Shown here piece after piece: positions 23,799-34,100 of a stretch of 64,000 nt of DNA. The DNA comes from Sternotherus odoratus. Lineage: Eukaryota; Chordata; Testudines; Kinosternidae. Under the pieces are notes generated by a model. The model saw only the letters and a list, made by a program, of their open reading frames with translations, had not been told where the DNA came from and made no database searches. The first letter of the stretch is position 1, and each line of letters starts with the position of its first letter. The stretch is taken from positions 5,793,206 to 5,857,205 of the forward strand of contig JAVMKO010000020.1 in NCBI GenBank assembly GCA_032164245.1. The letters run 5' to 3'. The position numbers and the translations under genes were made by a program.

Positions 23799-24022
23799 TT
23801 CGCGTAGCTGAAGTGGAAGTATCTTAGTTTGACTTACTCGGCTGTCCTCACGGAGGCGAGTCAACCGCGGTGGCTCCCCCGTCAACTCCGCTTACTCCTC
23901 TTGTGGAGCCAATGGGGAGAGCATTCGGGGATCGATTTATTGCATCTAGACGAGACGTGATAAATCGATCCCCGATACATCGAACACCACCCGCTGCTCC
24001 GGCGGGTAGTATAGATGTACCC
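23799..24022 (-). mobile_element. PIF/Harbinger MITE, truncated at one end
   Basis: Reverse-orientation copy of the 12.7 and 15.0 kb family. ATAAATCGATCCCCGA and GGCGGGTAGTATAGATGTAC are present and the right terminus is followed by TAA at 24023-24025. The other terminus is missing. Confidence 0.78.
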
Positions 24023-24692
24023 TAAGATAGCATTCAACTGCTTTACCCAGGAGACTCTCCTGTCTCTTCTAGTCATTCTCTGCATCATTCACCACAAACC
24101 TTCCAACTTCTGCAGTATTTGAGGCAGGGGTCTTACAGGCACAAACATTTTTCACTCGACAGCCCTGATTCATCCCCAGAGCAGATCTCTCCTGTGCACT
24201 GAATGAGGTAGGGATCCCGTGGGGAAAAAGAACATGATCATATCATTAAAAACTGCATCATAATGCGCATACACGAGGGGCCATTTGCTAACTTTTGAAA
24301 TGTTCTTTTAACATTAACATTGTGTTGTTTGTTATATAGTCTTGCTTACTGTGTGTGCGTGTGTGTGTCTGTGTGACACAAAGTCCCAGCAAAGGGATAC
24401 AGGCATTCCATTTTTCCAAGAATAAATTAATCTTCACTCGTTCTATAAGCACTGATGACAAAGAAATCTAGGATTGTCGCGGATTTAAAATGGTGTGGTT
24501 TTAAATAATAACACTTAGCTCTTTCCATCAGTAGATCTCAAAGGGAGGTAAGTCACAGGAGTTGGCTGGAGTTAGTGAATTTCCTTTAACCAGGCATACG
24601 CTGCTTTCCCGGGGGGTGCGGGTACACAGAGGAGCCCAGAGTCAAAACCCCAGAAAACCGTGAGTTTGCTGCTGCAGAATATTGCAGTGCTT

Positions 24693-24722
24693 TATAATAA
24701 GGGGTACTATAATAAGGGGTAC
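24693..24722. repeat. 15-bp tandem duplication
   Basis: TATAATAAGGGGTAC occurs twice head to tail, without mismatch. Confidence 0.9.
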
Positions 24723-24819
24723 GGCATATCATGCAGAGTCTTCTCCCTTCATTGCCCGGTGCTGAAACTAAAGAGCTTCTTGGTACCTTCTGCAAAGTGC
24801 ATTTTTCCTGGGAGACTCA

Positions 24820-25030
24820 AGGTGTGTCCACAGTGCAATACATACAGGTAAGTCTACAGTGCACTGACTCCAGCCTGCAGGGCTTGGGCGAAGGGACTGT
24901 TTAAGGTGGAGCCATACCAGCCGGAACATGACACTGCTATTTTGACCCCTGCAACTTGAGTCTATCAGTTGAGCTGGGCCCGGAGACTCACGGTTGTGGC
25001 TTTGTTTTTGCTGTGTAGACGTGTCCGGAG
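24820..25030. mobile_element. MITE-like fragment with TGTCYACA/TGTAGAC ends
   Basis: GTGTGTCCACAGTGCAATAC at the left and GCTGTGTAGACGTG at the right resemble the GTCTACACTGCAA-type termini seen at 34843-34918. No target duplication was recognised. Confidence 0.35.
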
Positions 25031-28000
25031 GGAGCAATGCTGGCCTTTTAAGAGCGCTCCCCTTTTCTCATGGGAGGAGTAGCTCTCGACTCTGTCGCTG
25101 TCAGTATTCCCCCCTCCTTAGATCACTCTTCGTCTCTGTGCATCTGTAAAAAAAAACATGACCCTTCCCCGTCGGGCCTCTCCGCTCTCTCGAATCAGAC
25201 ACTCGCTATGATGTCTGCCTGCCAGCATTATTGTTTTCCAGAGGACCATATGCCGCAGCAGTTTCCTGCACTGAGGCATCCTGGCAACAGCAGACGGCTC
25301 CAAAGGGGCAGTTTTTAATGCACTGCCCATAAACGTCCAGGCAGCATCAAACGATGTCATTGTCTGAAGGATTATTTGCCCCGCCTCCTATATATTCATT
25401 TTAATTTTGCATGCATGGCAGCCTATTGATTTGCGTGACTTGACCCTGAACAGGCGGTGACAAAGGCCTCACTGTGCATTCTGATTTCTCACTGCAATAC
25501 TCACGTGCTTCCCAGCTGCAAAACTTTGCTGCTGCTGCTAATTTTAGGGGCGGGGGGCGAATGTGGTAGAGGCTGAGTGCTTGTGAAAGCAAGAAATTTG
25601 GCGTGGACAGCCGAGCTGTGGCACGGGAAGAGCTTACGGTGTTCAGGTACCGCTCTGGTGGATGCTTTATAAGTCCTTGAACTGCCCGGGCTCCTATTCA
25701 AACTGACTTCTGGCTAGGCACCATAACCCTAACCTGCAAGCCGCCCTGCGGTTCTGACCTTGCACATTGGCAAAGGAGCGTTCGAAGGGCCGTTGGTGAC
25801 ATTTTTGCCCGCGCGAGAGCGCTCAGATCCCACACTTGCATGGGTCGGATTGATTGGTGTGTGATTGTCTCCCCCTCTGGAAGTTCCCCGTGACTATAGC
25901 CGCCTACTAGTCATACGCCGCTAAACGCTGCTCTTTCTGTGTACACAGCCTCACTATACAAATTGATCCAGTCCCCCGTCAAATGGTAAGGCCTCGGGCC
26001 TTAGTAGTGGAAGATCTCAGGGCTGAGCTAAAGGAACAATTCCATGAGACGGTAGCAGTAGTAGATCCTTAACCTCATTTGTGGGCCAGGCACGTAAAAC
26101 ACCCCAGGATTCCTCTAAGCCTTTTGCTGATGTAAATTACATGGCGGGGCGTGTGCGAGGGAGACCATGTTGCTGCCACAGCTGCGTCTCCAGCTGGTAC
26201 CCAGGGACTGGAATTCTTTGCCTCCAAAATGGCTTTTTGAATGATTTGAAACCCTTTATGTCATTCAGAATGGCTTGTTTTTTCCTCAAAACCCAAACAA
26301 TTTGGGGGGGCTTTTGGGGGGGGGGGGTGCCTTCCCTCTTCTGATGTGAAGGAAGCCGAAAAATTGAGATAAAGAAGCTAGGGAAAGACAAACCAGAATA
26401 ATACCTGGGGGAAGCAAACAGCTGGGCATATCTCTCTATCAGTGTTACAGAGGGCAGACAATTTATGAGTTTACCCTGTATTAGCTTTATACAGAGTAAA
26501 ACGGATTTACTTGGGGTTTGGATCCCACTGGGAACTGGGTGTCTGGGTGCTGGAGATAGGTACCTGCTGAGTGGTTTTCAGTTAAATCTGCAGCTTTGGT
26601 GACGTGGCCCAGACCTGGGTCTGTGTTTGCAGCAGGCTGGCATGTCTGGCTCAATGAGGCAGGGATCTGGAGCCCCAAGCGGGCAGGGCAAACGGGCTCA
26701 GAGGTATTTTCAGCACATCCGGCGACAATCCCAAGGGGATCTCTGTGACTGACCTCGCCAAACCATGAATTTTATTTTTCACCAAGATGAGGTGGTCGGG
26801 GGAGGGAGGGAGGGATCCATGCAAATTTTGGGGGAAAATTTATTAAAACAGTCTTTTGAAATATTTTATGGAAAATACCCTTTTTCGACCAGCCCTGAAA
26901 CGCATGCAGCACAGACATGCGAATGCTGCTCTGCATGGTTCGTGCACGGTGGGATTCAGTGCCCTTCTTTCCAATGCCCTTTGGCTGGCTTCTCCCCAGA
27001 AAGATTCCTGTGCTATTGATTGCAAAGGGCACCCATTTCAATGACAAACAGCGGGGTTAGCCTGATGGGAGCATACCACAAGGCGGGTGTGTGCAGCGAT
27101 CCACACCTTATGACACACCCCTTGTCTTATTAACAGCAACATTTATCAAGTACACAACCCCTTGCAGGAGACGGTTATGTGGATATTTGTCATTCTGCAC
27201 CCCTGGCTTTTCCACATTAAAATTGTATTGGAAAATAATTGCTGGATTGTGCTCTCCATTAGAATCTCTCTGAAGATATTAGCTGAGCCCATGTGCCAGG
27301 GAAGATTTGATGGAATAAACATACAGGTTCAGATCCTTGGCTGTGGCATGCAAAGCCTGGTTCAGGAAGGGTGAACGACTGTGCTCCCCCAATCTTGGGG
27401 TGGCCACTCCCTGCTCTGCTCCCTGGGTGTAAATTAGAGCAGCCTTCAGGCTCCTCTAAAGTATGCCAAGTGCTTTTTGGTCCCAATGGGCTGTAGCATC
27501 AGCTGTGTACATGGATCACCTCTCTCCGCCTCCCCCAGCTGCAGCATTGACGGTTGTGTCATTTGAGTCACTGCGCTGCTTTCGTGCCGTCAGAGGATTC
27601 TCCTATGGGGGGGTCATCATCATGTAGCTGGCCAGGCCCAGTTGAGGGATGCCTGGCACTGGGGGCCACAGTGTAGGCCAGGATCCAGGCCAAGCCCTGA
27701 ATACAAGTAGGCCCAGACTTCAAAAGGTTGCCACCTGAAGGTGCCAGGCCAACGTGCCCCGGCGGCTGTTTCATGCACACAGCGTGGAGTAATTACATGC
27801 ACAGTTCTGCACTCTGATATCCGTTGTGCTGGGCACAATCCTCCATTCTGCTTGCACCAATTCAGAGGGGTGCAATCGCTAGGACAATTTAGGCCTCCAC
27901 GACTAAGGTTGCTTCAGTAGACGGCTGAACTCGATGGCAGTGCCCGTCAGCCACTCCCCACCGGGGCCAAATTCTTTATACCGCTTGCATCTCGCGCACG

Positions 28001-28660
28001 GGGTGAAACTCGGGGCGGGCTGCGGTGGCTTGAGTGGATTTGACTCCGTGTCTGACTTTGCGCCACCGACGTCACGCACCGAGGCACTTAAAATGGAAGG
28101 CGGCTCTTCGGGCTTGCCCACAAAGTGCCTGAGATGCAGCCGAGCCGTGCCTGGTGCTGAACATTGCCAATCATCAGGCAGCGGCGGCGTTTTAGGTCTA
28201 GACGCGGTTGGACGCGGCCTCTTTTTAAGAGGTGACTTTATTTTTAACGTGCATGAATAATTGATCCAAATAATTAAAGATATTGGCTGAGGCAAATCGG
28301 CAGCAATTACTTTATCCACAGATGAGACCAGAACCTGTGGGATGAGGTGGGTAAGAGGCAAAGCGGTGGGCATTGCAAACCCTGCTATGTTGGCCTTCTA
28401 TATATGCCAGGGAAGTCTTCAACCAGGGGTAGAAATTCTTGTCCCGAACGTGGCTCTTCTCAGAACCTCTGGAAAAGACACACAACAGGAGCCAAAAAGG
28501 GGTGTTCAGGATGGGACCCAGAGGTCGGCAGGTGTGTATAGGGGGTGGGTAAATGTGCCATGGGAATTGGGCACTTCTTATTCATGTTTCTGGCGGTAAT
28601 GCTGCGTTTACAGTGTATAATGTGCTCTTTAGGGAAGGGATTGGCTCTCACTGTGTCTAG
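25031..28660. other. No gene recognised
   Basis: Mostly unassigned single-copy-like DNA with a G-rich run at about 26306-26328. The 156-codon minus ORF at 27903-28373 lacks any recognisable domain. No exon is recognised. Confidence 0.4.
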
Positions 28661-28662
28661 AC

Positions 28663-28830
28663 CAGGGGTGGGCAAACTACAGCCCGGGGCCCGCATCCAG
28701 CCCTTCAGATGTTTTAATCCGGCCCCCGGGTTCCTGCTGGGGAGTGGGGTCCGGGGCTTGCCCCACTCAAGCCGGGGAGCAGTGTCAAGCTGCTGCTTCT
28801 GGGAGCCGTGCGGAGAGGGGCAATTATTAT
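28663..28830 (+). mobile_element. hAT-like element, left end only
   Basis: CAGGGGTGGGCAAACTACAG followed by GGGGCCCGCATCCAGCCC is a common hAT-type terminus in reptile genomes. The matching right terminus is not found, and at about 28838-28877 unrelated repeat text (GAGTTAATGGCGTGAGTTAA) follows. Confidence 0.6.
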
Positions 28831-29248
28831 TTTTTTGAGTTAATGGCGTGAGTTAACCGCCATTAATTGACAGCCCTCATGAAAGGCACCTGTAACTCCC
28901 ATTTGGACAATCCCGGCTTAGATCAATGAATGCATTCCTCTAGCCTTTTGTGTATTGACCGCCCAGGTTGGGAGGCTACGGTAGGTAGGCCAAACAGACT
29001 GGGTTTATTGCAAACTCCTCCCTAACAGCCGCGCGACTTGCTGGGTCACTGTTCTTGGTTAACGACAGGTTGGGGGTGGGGAATTAACAGGGCACTTGGC
29101 CGTGAATGCTGAAAAAGGCTTGTGTCTGAGTGGCAGGCAGCGTGGTTTGCTCTGTAGCGTGTGACAGTGCCTGGGTGGGTCTTAATCAAGTGCCTTCAGA
29201 AGCATTAGAAGCGCTGGCATGGCCAGAAAATTATGCTCCAGTGTCTTA

Positions 29249-29432
29249 AGAACAGGGGGAGGCTGGGGAGGCACTGGAATGGATTACTTAGGGAGGGGAT
29301 GCAATCTCCATCCTTAGAGGTTTTTAAGGCCCGGCTTGACACAGCCCTGGCTAGGATGATTTAGTTGGGGTTGGTCCTACTTTGAGCAGCAGGTTGGACT
29401 AGGTGGACAGACCCTGAGTTGTGACCGTAATG
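29249..29432 (+). mobile_element. CR1 LINE 3' fragment
   Basis: GCACTGGAATGGATTACTTA, AGAGGTTTTTAAGGCCCGGC and TTTGAGCAGCAGGTTGGACT in forward CR1 order; the extreme 3' end is diverged. Confidence 0.82.
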
Positions 29433-30224
29433 TGCAGAAAGATGAGCAGCCTATTTTATTATACTGCGTGGGAGCTTTCCCCAGAAAACATCATGAAAAA
29501 TTTGGCAGGGAAGGGGGAAAAAACACCATTTTTTTTTTTTACTTGCAAGGTTCGATTTTTTTCCAGCTTTTTATTTTTAGCTACTACTTTGTATGCAGAA
29601 ATCTCCTCCTAGCAACTAGATGTGATTAAGGCTTCTCGAGCTGTTTTAGTCCTCTAAATGAAGAGCTGATCCCTGCAACGTATATTTCCTTCGCCATGGA
29701 AACCAGAGAACTTTCTTACTTTCGCCAGAGAAGCCTGGGGAAGAAATGTTCCGAGTTCAAATCCTCGGTAGCCTGGTAATCCCCAGCATTCCCCACTGCC
29801 TCTGGAGAGAGCTTCAAAAGACAGGGACGGCGCACAGGCTGCAAGCGTCTGTTCCCTGGCTCAGTTCCGCGCGCTGACGCAAAGGATGCTGCAGAAAGTC
29901 ATCTCCTTGGAGCAAAAGAAGAGCAGGCTGTCTTGTGCCACTTGTTAAATGCCCAGGCCTGAAAATACTCAGGAAGCAGAGAGGGGACTTGAAACTCTAA
30001 AATCGCGGCCTTAATTAAGCCTGCTGCTCCTGTGTTCGTCATTGGTCCTTCCTAGCTGATTCCCAGGCAACCTGGAGGATGCAGGGAAATGCTACTGATT
30101 TGAATCTTATCTTAATCACAAACCCAGTGGGTGGAAGAATGGGGATGGGGGGGGGGGCTGTTTCTCTCTGAAAGGCTCAGGAGCGGAGCAGCCAGGTGTG
30201 CTGCAGGACAGGACTGAGGTGCTA

Positions 30225-30310
30225 TTGAGTCGCAGACAGGCTAGTGACTTGCCCAAATATCGCAGAGCAGGGAATTAAATCCAGGTCTCCCAGCCACCGA
30301 ACCATCCTTC
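30225..30310 (-). mobile_element. MIR/CORE-SINE fragment
   Basis: CTAGTGACTTGCCCAAATAT, then GGGAATTAAATCCAGGTCTC and CCGAACCATCC, is the reverse complement of an amniote MIR-type SINE body, including its B-box region. Confidence 0.55.
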
Positions 30311-30392
30311 CTCTTTGTGGCTGGTTTGAATAACTCGGATCATATGAACCTCCAGTGTTCAAATTATTAGAGAAACCATTGGGTATGTTATC

Positions 30393-30758
30393 GTAGGATG
30401 GCCGGGTGCCCGGTTTTCATCCACAAAGACTGGTTGAAAAGGGGACGTGATGGTGTCCGGTCAGATCTATTGACTGGACACCCAAAGTCCAGTTATCACC
30501 CATGCCAGCCCCTATTCAGTCAGGGGCACCCCCTACCTGCGTCGGGCGCCTCAACTCCCAGCCCCAGCTCTGCAGGCGATCCACACAGGGAGTGGGGGAA
30601 AGAGGAGTGAATGGGGGCGGGGCCTAAGGTGAATGGGATGTGGAAGGGGTGGGGCCTCGAGGGAAGGGGTGGGGCCTCAGAGAAAGGGGCAGGGAAGGGG
30701 AGGTACCATGATTCCTGCTGGGGTGTCTGTTTTTAAAATACTATCATGCTGGCTACCC
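30393..30758. mobile_element. DNA transposon-like insertion (366 bp) just upstream of ADD2 coding exon 1
   Basis: It is flanked by perfect 9-bp direct repeats TATGTTATC (30384-30392 and 30759-30767). The ends GTAGGATGGCCGGGTG and GCTGGCTACCC are loosely inverted. Internal GGGGCGGGGCC/GTGGGGCCTC repeats are G-rich. A hAT-type insertion with an 8-bp duplication is likely. It ends 186 bp before the coding exon. Confidence 0.65.
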
Positions 30759-30944
30759 TATGTTATCAACATAAGGGAATCTGCAGGCCATGTACCCACC
30801 CCGACTCCCCATTATTGTTATCTGAGTTGTGCGTCCTCCAATTATCCACACCCAGAACGGTTTCTTTTATGTTGCTGTCAGAGGTGCAGAAACCGCACTT
30901 TCGGTCCTGCTGACCCTTTCGTTTCTTCCCACAGGCACCAAGAA

Positions 30945-31165
30945 CTAAACTCTAGACAGCCGTGAAGATGAGCAACGAAACCACCCCAGAGGCGGCCTCC
31001 TCCCCGCCGGTCTCCTCCCCGCCCCCCCACGGGCCACGGTACTTCGATCGCTTCTCCGAAGACGACCCGGAGTATCTGCGCATCCGGAACATGGCGGCCG
31101 ACCTCCGGCAGGACTTCAACATGATGGAGCAGAAGAAGCGAGTCACCATGATCCTACAGAGCCCG
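30945..31165 (+). CDS. ADD2: ADD2 first coding exon (with 23 nt of 5' UTR)
   Basis: The acceptor is a pyrimidine-rich stretch ending CCCACAG at 30944, so an upstream noncoding exon exists and this exon begins in 5' UTR. The ATG at 30968 gives the family N-terminus [10 protein letters not shown]; an in-frame GTG two codons earlier is not needed. It encodes residues 1-66, including [12 protein letters not shown] and [20 protein letters not shown], which are hallmark adducin sequences. Relative to mammals there is a small Pro/Ser expansion near residues 11-21. The donor is GTGCGT at 31166, phase 0. The upstream noncoding exon was not located. Confidence 0.96.
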
Positions 31166-34100
31166 GTGCGTAGAGAGCGCCCGGCAAAGGACCAACGGGA
31201 GGGAGTGGGAGTCAGGGGTGGTTTATCCCCCGTTCGGTCTCTGTGTCCTAAGATTTATTAGCAGGTTCTCTAAGACAGGTGCCTCTGTTTATTCCAGCTC
31301 TAGAAACCAGCTGCAGGTTTCTAGGAGCTGCAGGTACTCAACTGCTCTGCAGATCCGACCCACTGAGCTGCCAAAATGAGTGGCCGGATTCTTAAGATCT
31401 CTCAGCACGTTGGGTGCTGAGTACTTCTTAAAATCTGGCCCAAGGTGTCTAAAGTTGGAAAATGGAGACTCCTGCCCCACCCATTATTCAAAGCCCCTTC
31501 TGCAAGCATGAAGCGTTCTCCTCTTGGAGTGGTGACCGGGGCATGCTCTGTGCGTAAGAGACAGATACAAACTGGTGGCCAGTGTCCTTCTTTAGATGTT
31601 GCTCGTTCCCCTGTCCCAGCAGGGCTGTGAGTGTTGACTGTGTTTAATGTGTAAGGCCGGGGAGGCTATTTCCCATTAAGCGCCGTGTCTTGGCAAGAAG
31701 CCTGTCGGCCTTGTCAGGAAGACGCCGGCTGTAAGGCAGTGGGGGCGCCCCGCTGTGAAATGCTTCACTGCCGGCCATGCTGTTTCAGTCTTTCAGAGAG
31801 GAGCTGGAGAGCCTCATCCAGGAGCAAATGAAGAAAGGGAACAACTCCAACATCTGGGCCTTGCGGCAGATCGCGGATTTCATGGCCAGCACTGCTCCCT
31901 CCGTCTTCCCCACCTCTCCCATCAGTACGTTGGCAGATCACCCTTCTCCAGGGCTGGAGGGAGGTGGGGGGGAGGCCTGCCTTGTGGCCAAATTACCAAA
32001 CCGGGGTGGAGCAGGGATTCCAGGATTCAGAAAGACAATCAAAGGTAGCTGGGGTGCCCATCTCCTAGTGAATTTCAGTTGGATTGAGGTGCCTAATTCT
32101 GCTAGGCTGAGAAAGTCTCCACTATATTTCTCTTCTCTGAGTGGGGTTGTTCGAAGCTCTAGTGGTTTCCAGTTTATCTAGTTTCACTGATTTCCCATAC
32201 ACCCCTACAGTGGTCCGCTTTGATTGCAACCAGCATAAAGATAAATAACATTGGGTTTGTACCCTTCTTTATAATGCACAAAGCAGGCCTTGAAGATTGT
32301 GCTTTGCTGACTCTATTTTAAAAGGTTTCCCCTCATTATTTTTCACCTTAAAAATTCCAGGAATATCAAATCATTCCCTGCTTTTCCTAGAGGTCTCCTT
32401 GGAAGACCAGAGAACTGTAGCGGGAGCTCTTCTAACCCTTAACTAAAGAAATTGGTGGCTGTCTCTTTGACGAAGAGAAGTTTCCTCCCAAGTGTTTCTC
32501 GTACACTTGAGTTGAATGAGTGATAACAAAAGAGGTATTTTAAAATACCCTGAAGATTATTGCCTAAAAAAGGGAAAGATTAGAGTTGTCTGAAATTTTT
32601 TCTTCAACCAGTTTGATCGGAAACCTGGAATGTTTTGCAAAAAATTTGTTTTTTTTAAAAAAAATTTCCAGGTTTCCGATCAAGCAAAATGTTCCTCTTT
32701 CCTTCCCAACTTTTCCTCCCCCTCTGCCCCCCAATATTTTTAATAGCAAAGTGTTAAACAAAAAAAGAGAGAAGAATTAGAGTAAAGGGGCAAAAAACCA
32801 ATTGCATTTAAAAATGGGGCTAGGGGAAATGGGGCTAGGGGAGGGTGCCCCCCCCTTGTGCGTTTTCTCCAGTGATCCCCATCCCCAGTCGAAGATGGGT
32901 TGGGGAGTTCATGGATCCTTCCATGAGACCAGTCCTTGTGGGCTAAGAGGTAAGGTGTGAAGGTTCAGAGAAGGGAATCCACCATGGGAGTCAACAGATA
33001 GGGACTGAAGACCTCGGGGAGTTGCCCCTCATCTAGGGGAGCAGGTAGAGATTGGATGGGCCAGTCCCAATGGCCGTGCATCCTTGCTTCCCAAAGCACC
33101 TTCTAGCCAGGAGCCCTCAAAGTGGCTAACCGAGCCCTGCTTCTCCTCAGGTCTCTCCATGGTGACGCCCATCAACGACCTCCACAGTGCCGAGTCGCTG
33201 TCCCTCGCCAAAGGGGAGCGGCTCATGCGTTGCAAGGTGGGCAGCATCTACCGCCTGCTGGACCTGTACGGCTGGGCGCAGCTCAGCAACAGCTACGTCA
33301 CGGTGAGCGGGGGACCCCAGCGGTAACATGGACGTGGGGCCATCTTGGGAATGAGGATGGAACATGATTAGGGGCCTACCAGATTCACAGGCCATTTGGG
33401 TCAATTTCAATCACAGGATTTTACAAATTGTAAATGTAATGATTTCAGATATTTAAATCTGAAATTTCACAGTGTTGCAAGTATAGGGGCCCTGACCCAA
33501 AAGGGGGCTGTGGAGGGGAGGTCACAAGGTTATTGTGGGGGGGATTGGGGTATTGCCACTCCTACTCCCGGTGGTGGCACTGCCTTCGGAGCTGGGCTGC
33601 CAGAGAGCGGCAGCTGCTGGCCAGGAGCCCAGCTCTGAAGGCAGAACCACTGCCAGCAGCAGGGCAGAAGTAAGGATGGCATGGTATGGTTATGGTATGG
33701 GTATGGATATGGTTATAGTATGGCATGGTATGGTATGGTATGGCATGGCATTCATCGCCGTGAGTTTGGTAGGGCCCTAAAGGTGACCGCATGCCGCGAT
33801 CCCCCTGCCTTTGCCCTCCACACCCTTGTGAGCTGAGATGGAAGCATAGAGTTCTTGGTCCTCCAGTTACCAGAGTGGACCAGACTTGTAGGGGAAAGGT
33901 ATAAAGAGAGGGAGTTCTGACCGGGAGACTGGTCTCATCTTTTCCACTAAACTCTGGCATCCCTCAGCAGACACTACACCATGCAGCTAGTGCAGGAATG
34001 TAACATCTGGCACACGCTGTCTGGGCTGATGTCTTGCAGAAGCCAACGCATGATCCTTGAGAAGCAGGGAAAGAAAACCCCTCTCCAACCTACAGTGCTT

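Noticed and set aside
27903..28373. 156-codon minus ORF as a possible gene
   Set aside because: No recognisable domain, no splice or promoter context, no similarity I can recall.
30962..30970. Upstream GTG (30962) as ADD2 start
   Set aside because: The ATG at 30968 gives exactly the conserved family N-terminus (MS-ET-PEAA), and non-AUG initiation is not needed.
33675..33750. CRISPR-like array (TATGG/CATGG repeats)
   Set aside because: Pentanucleotide satellite without spacers, in a eukaryotic intron.
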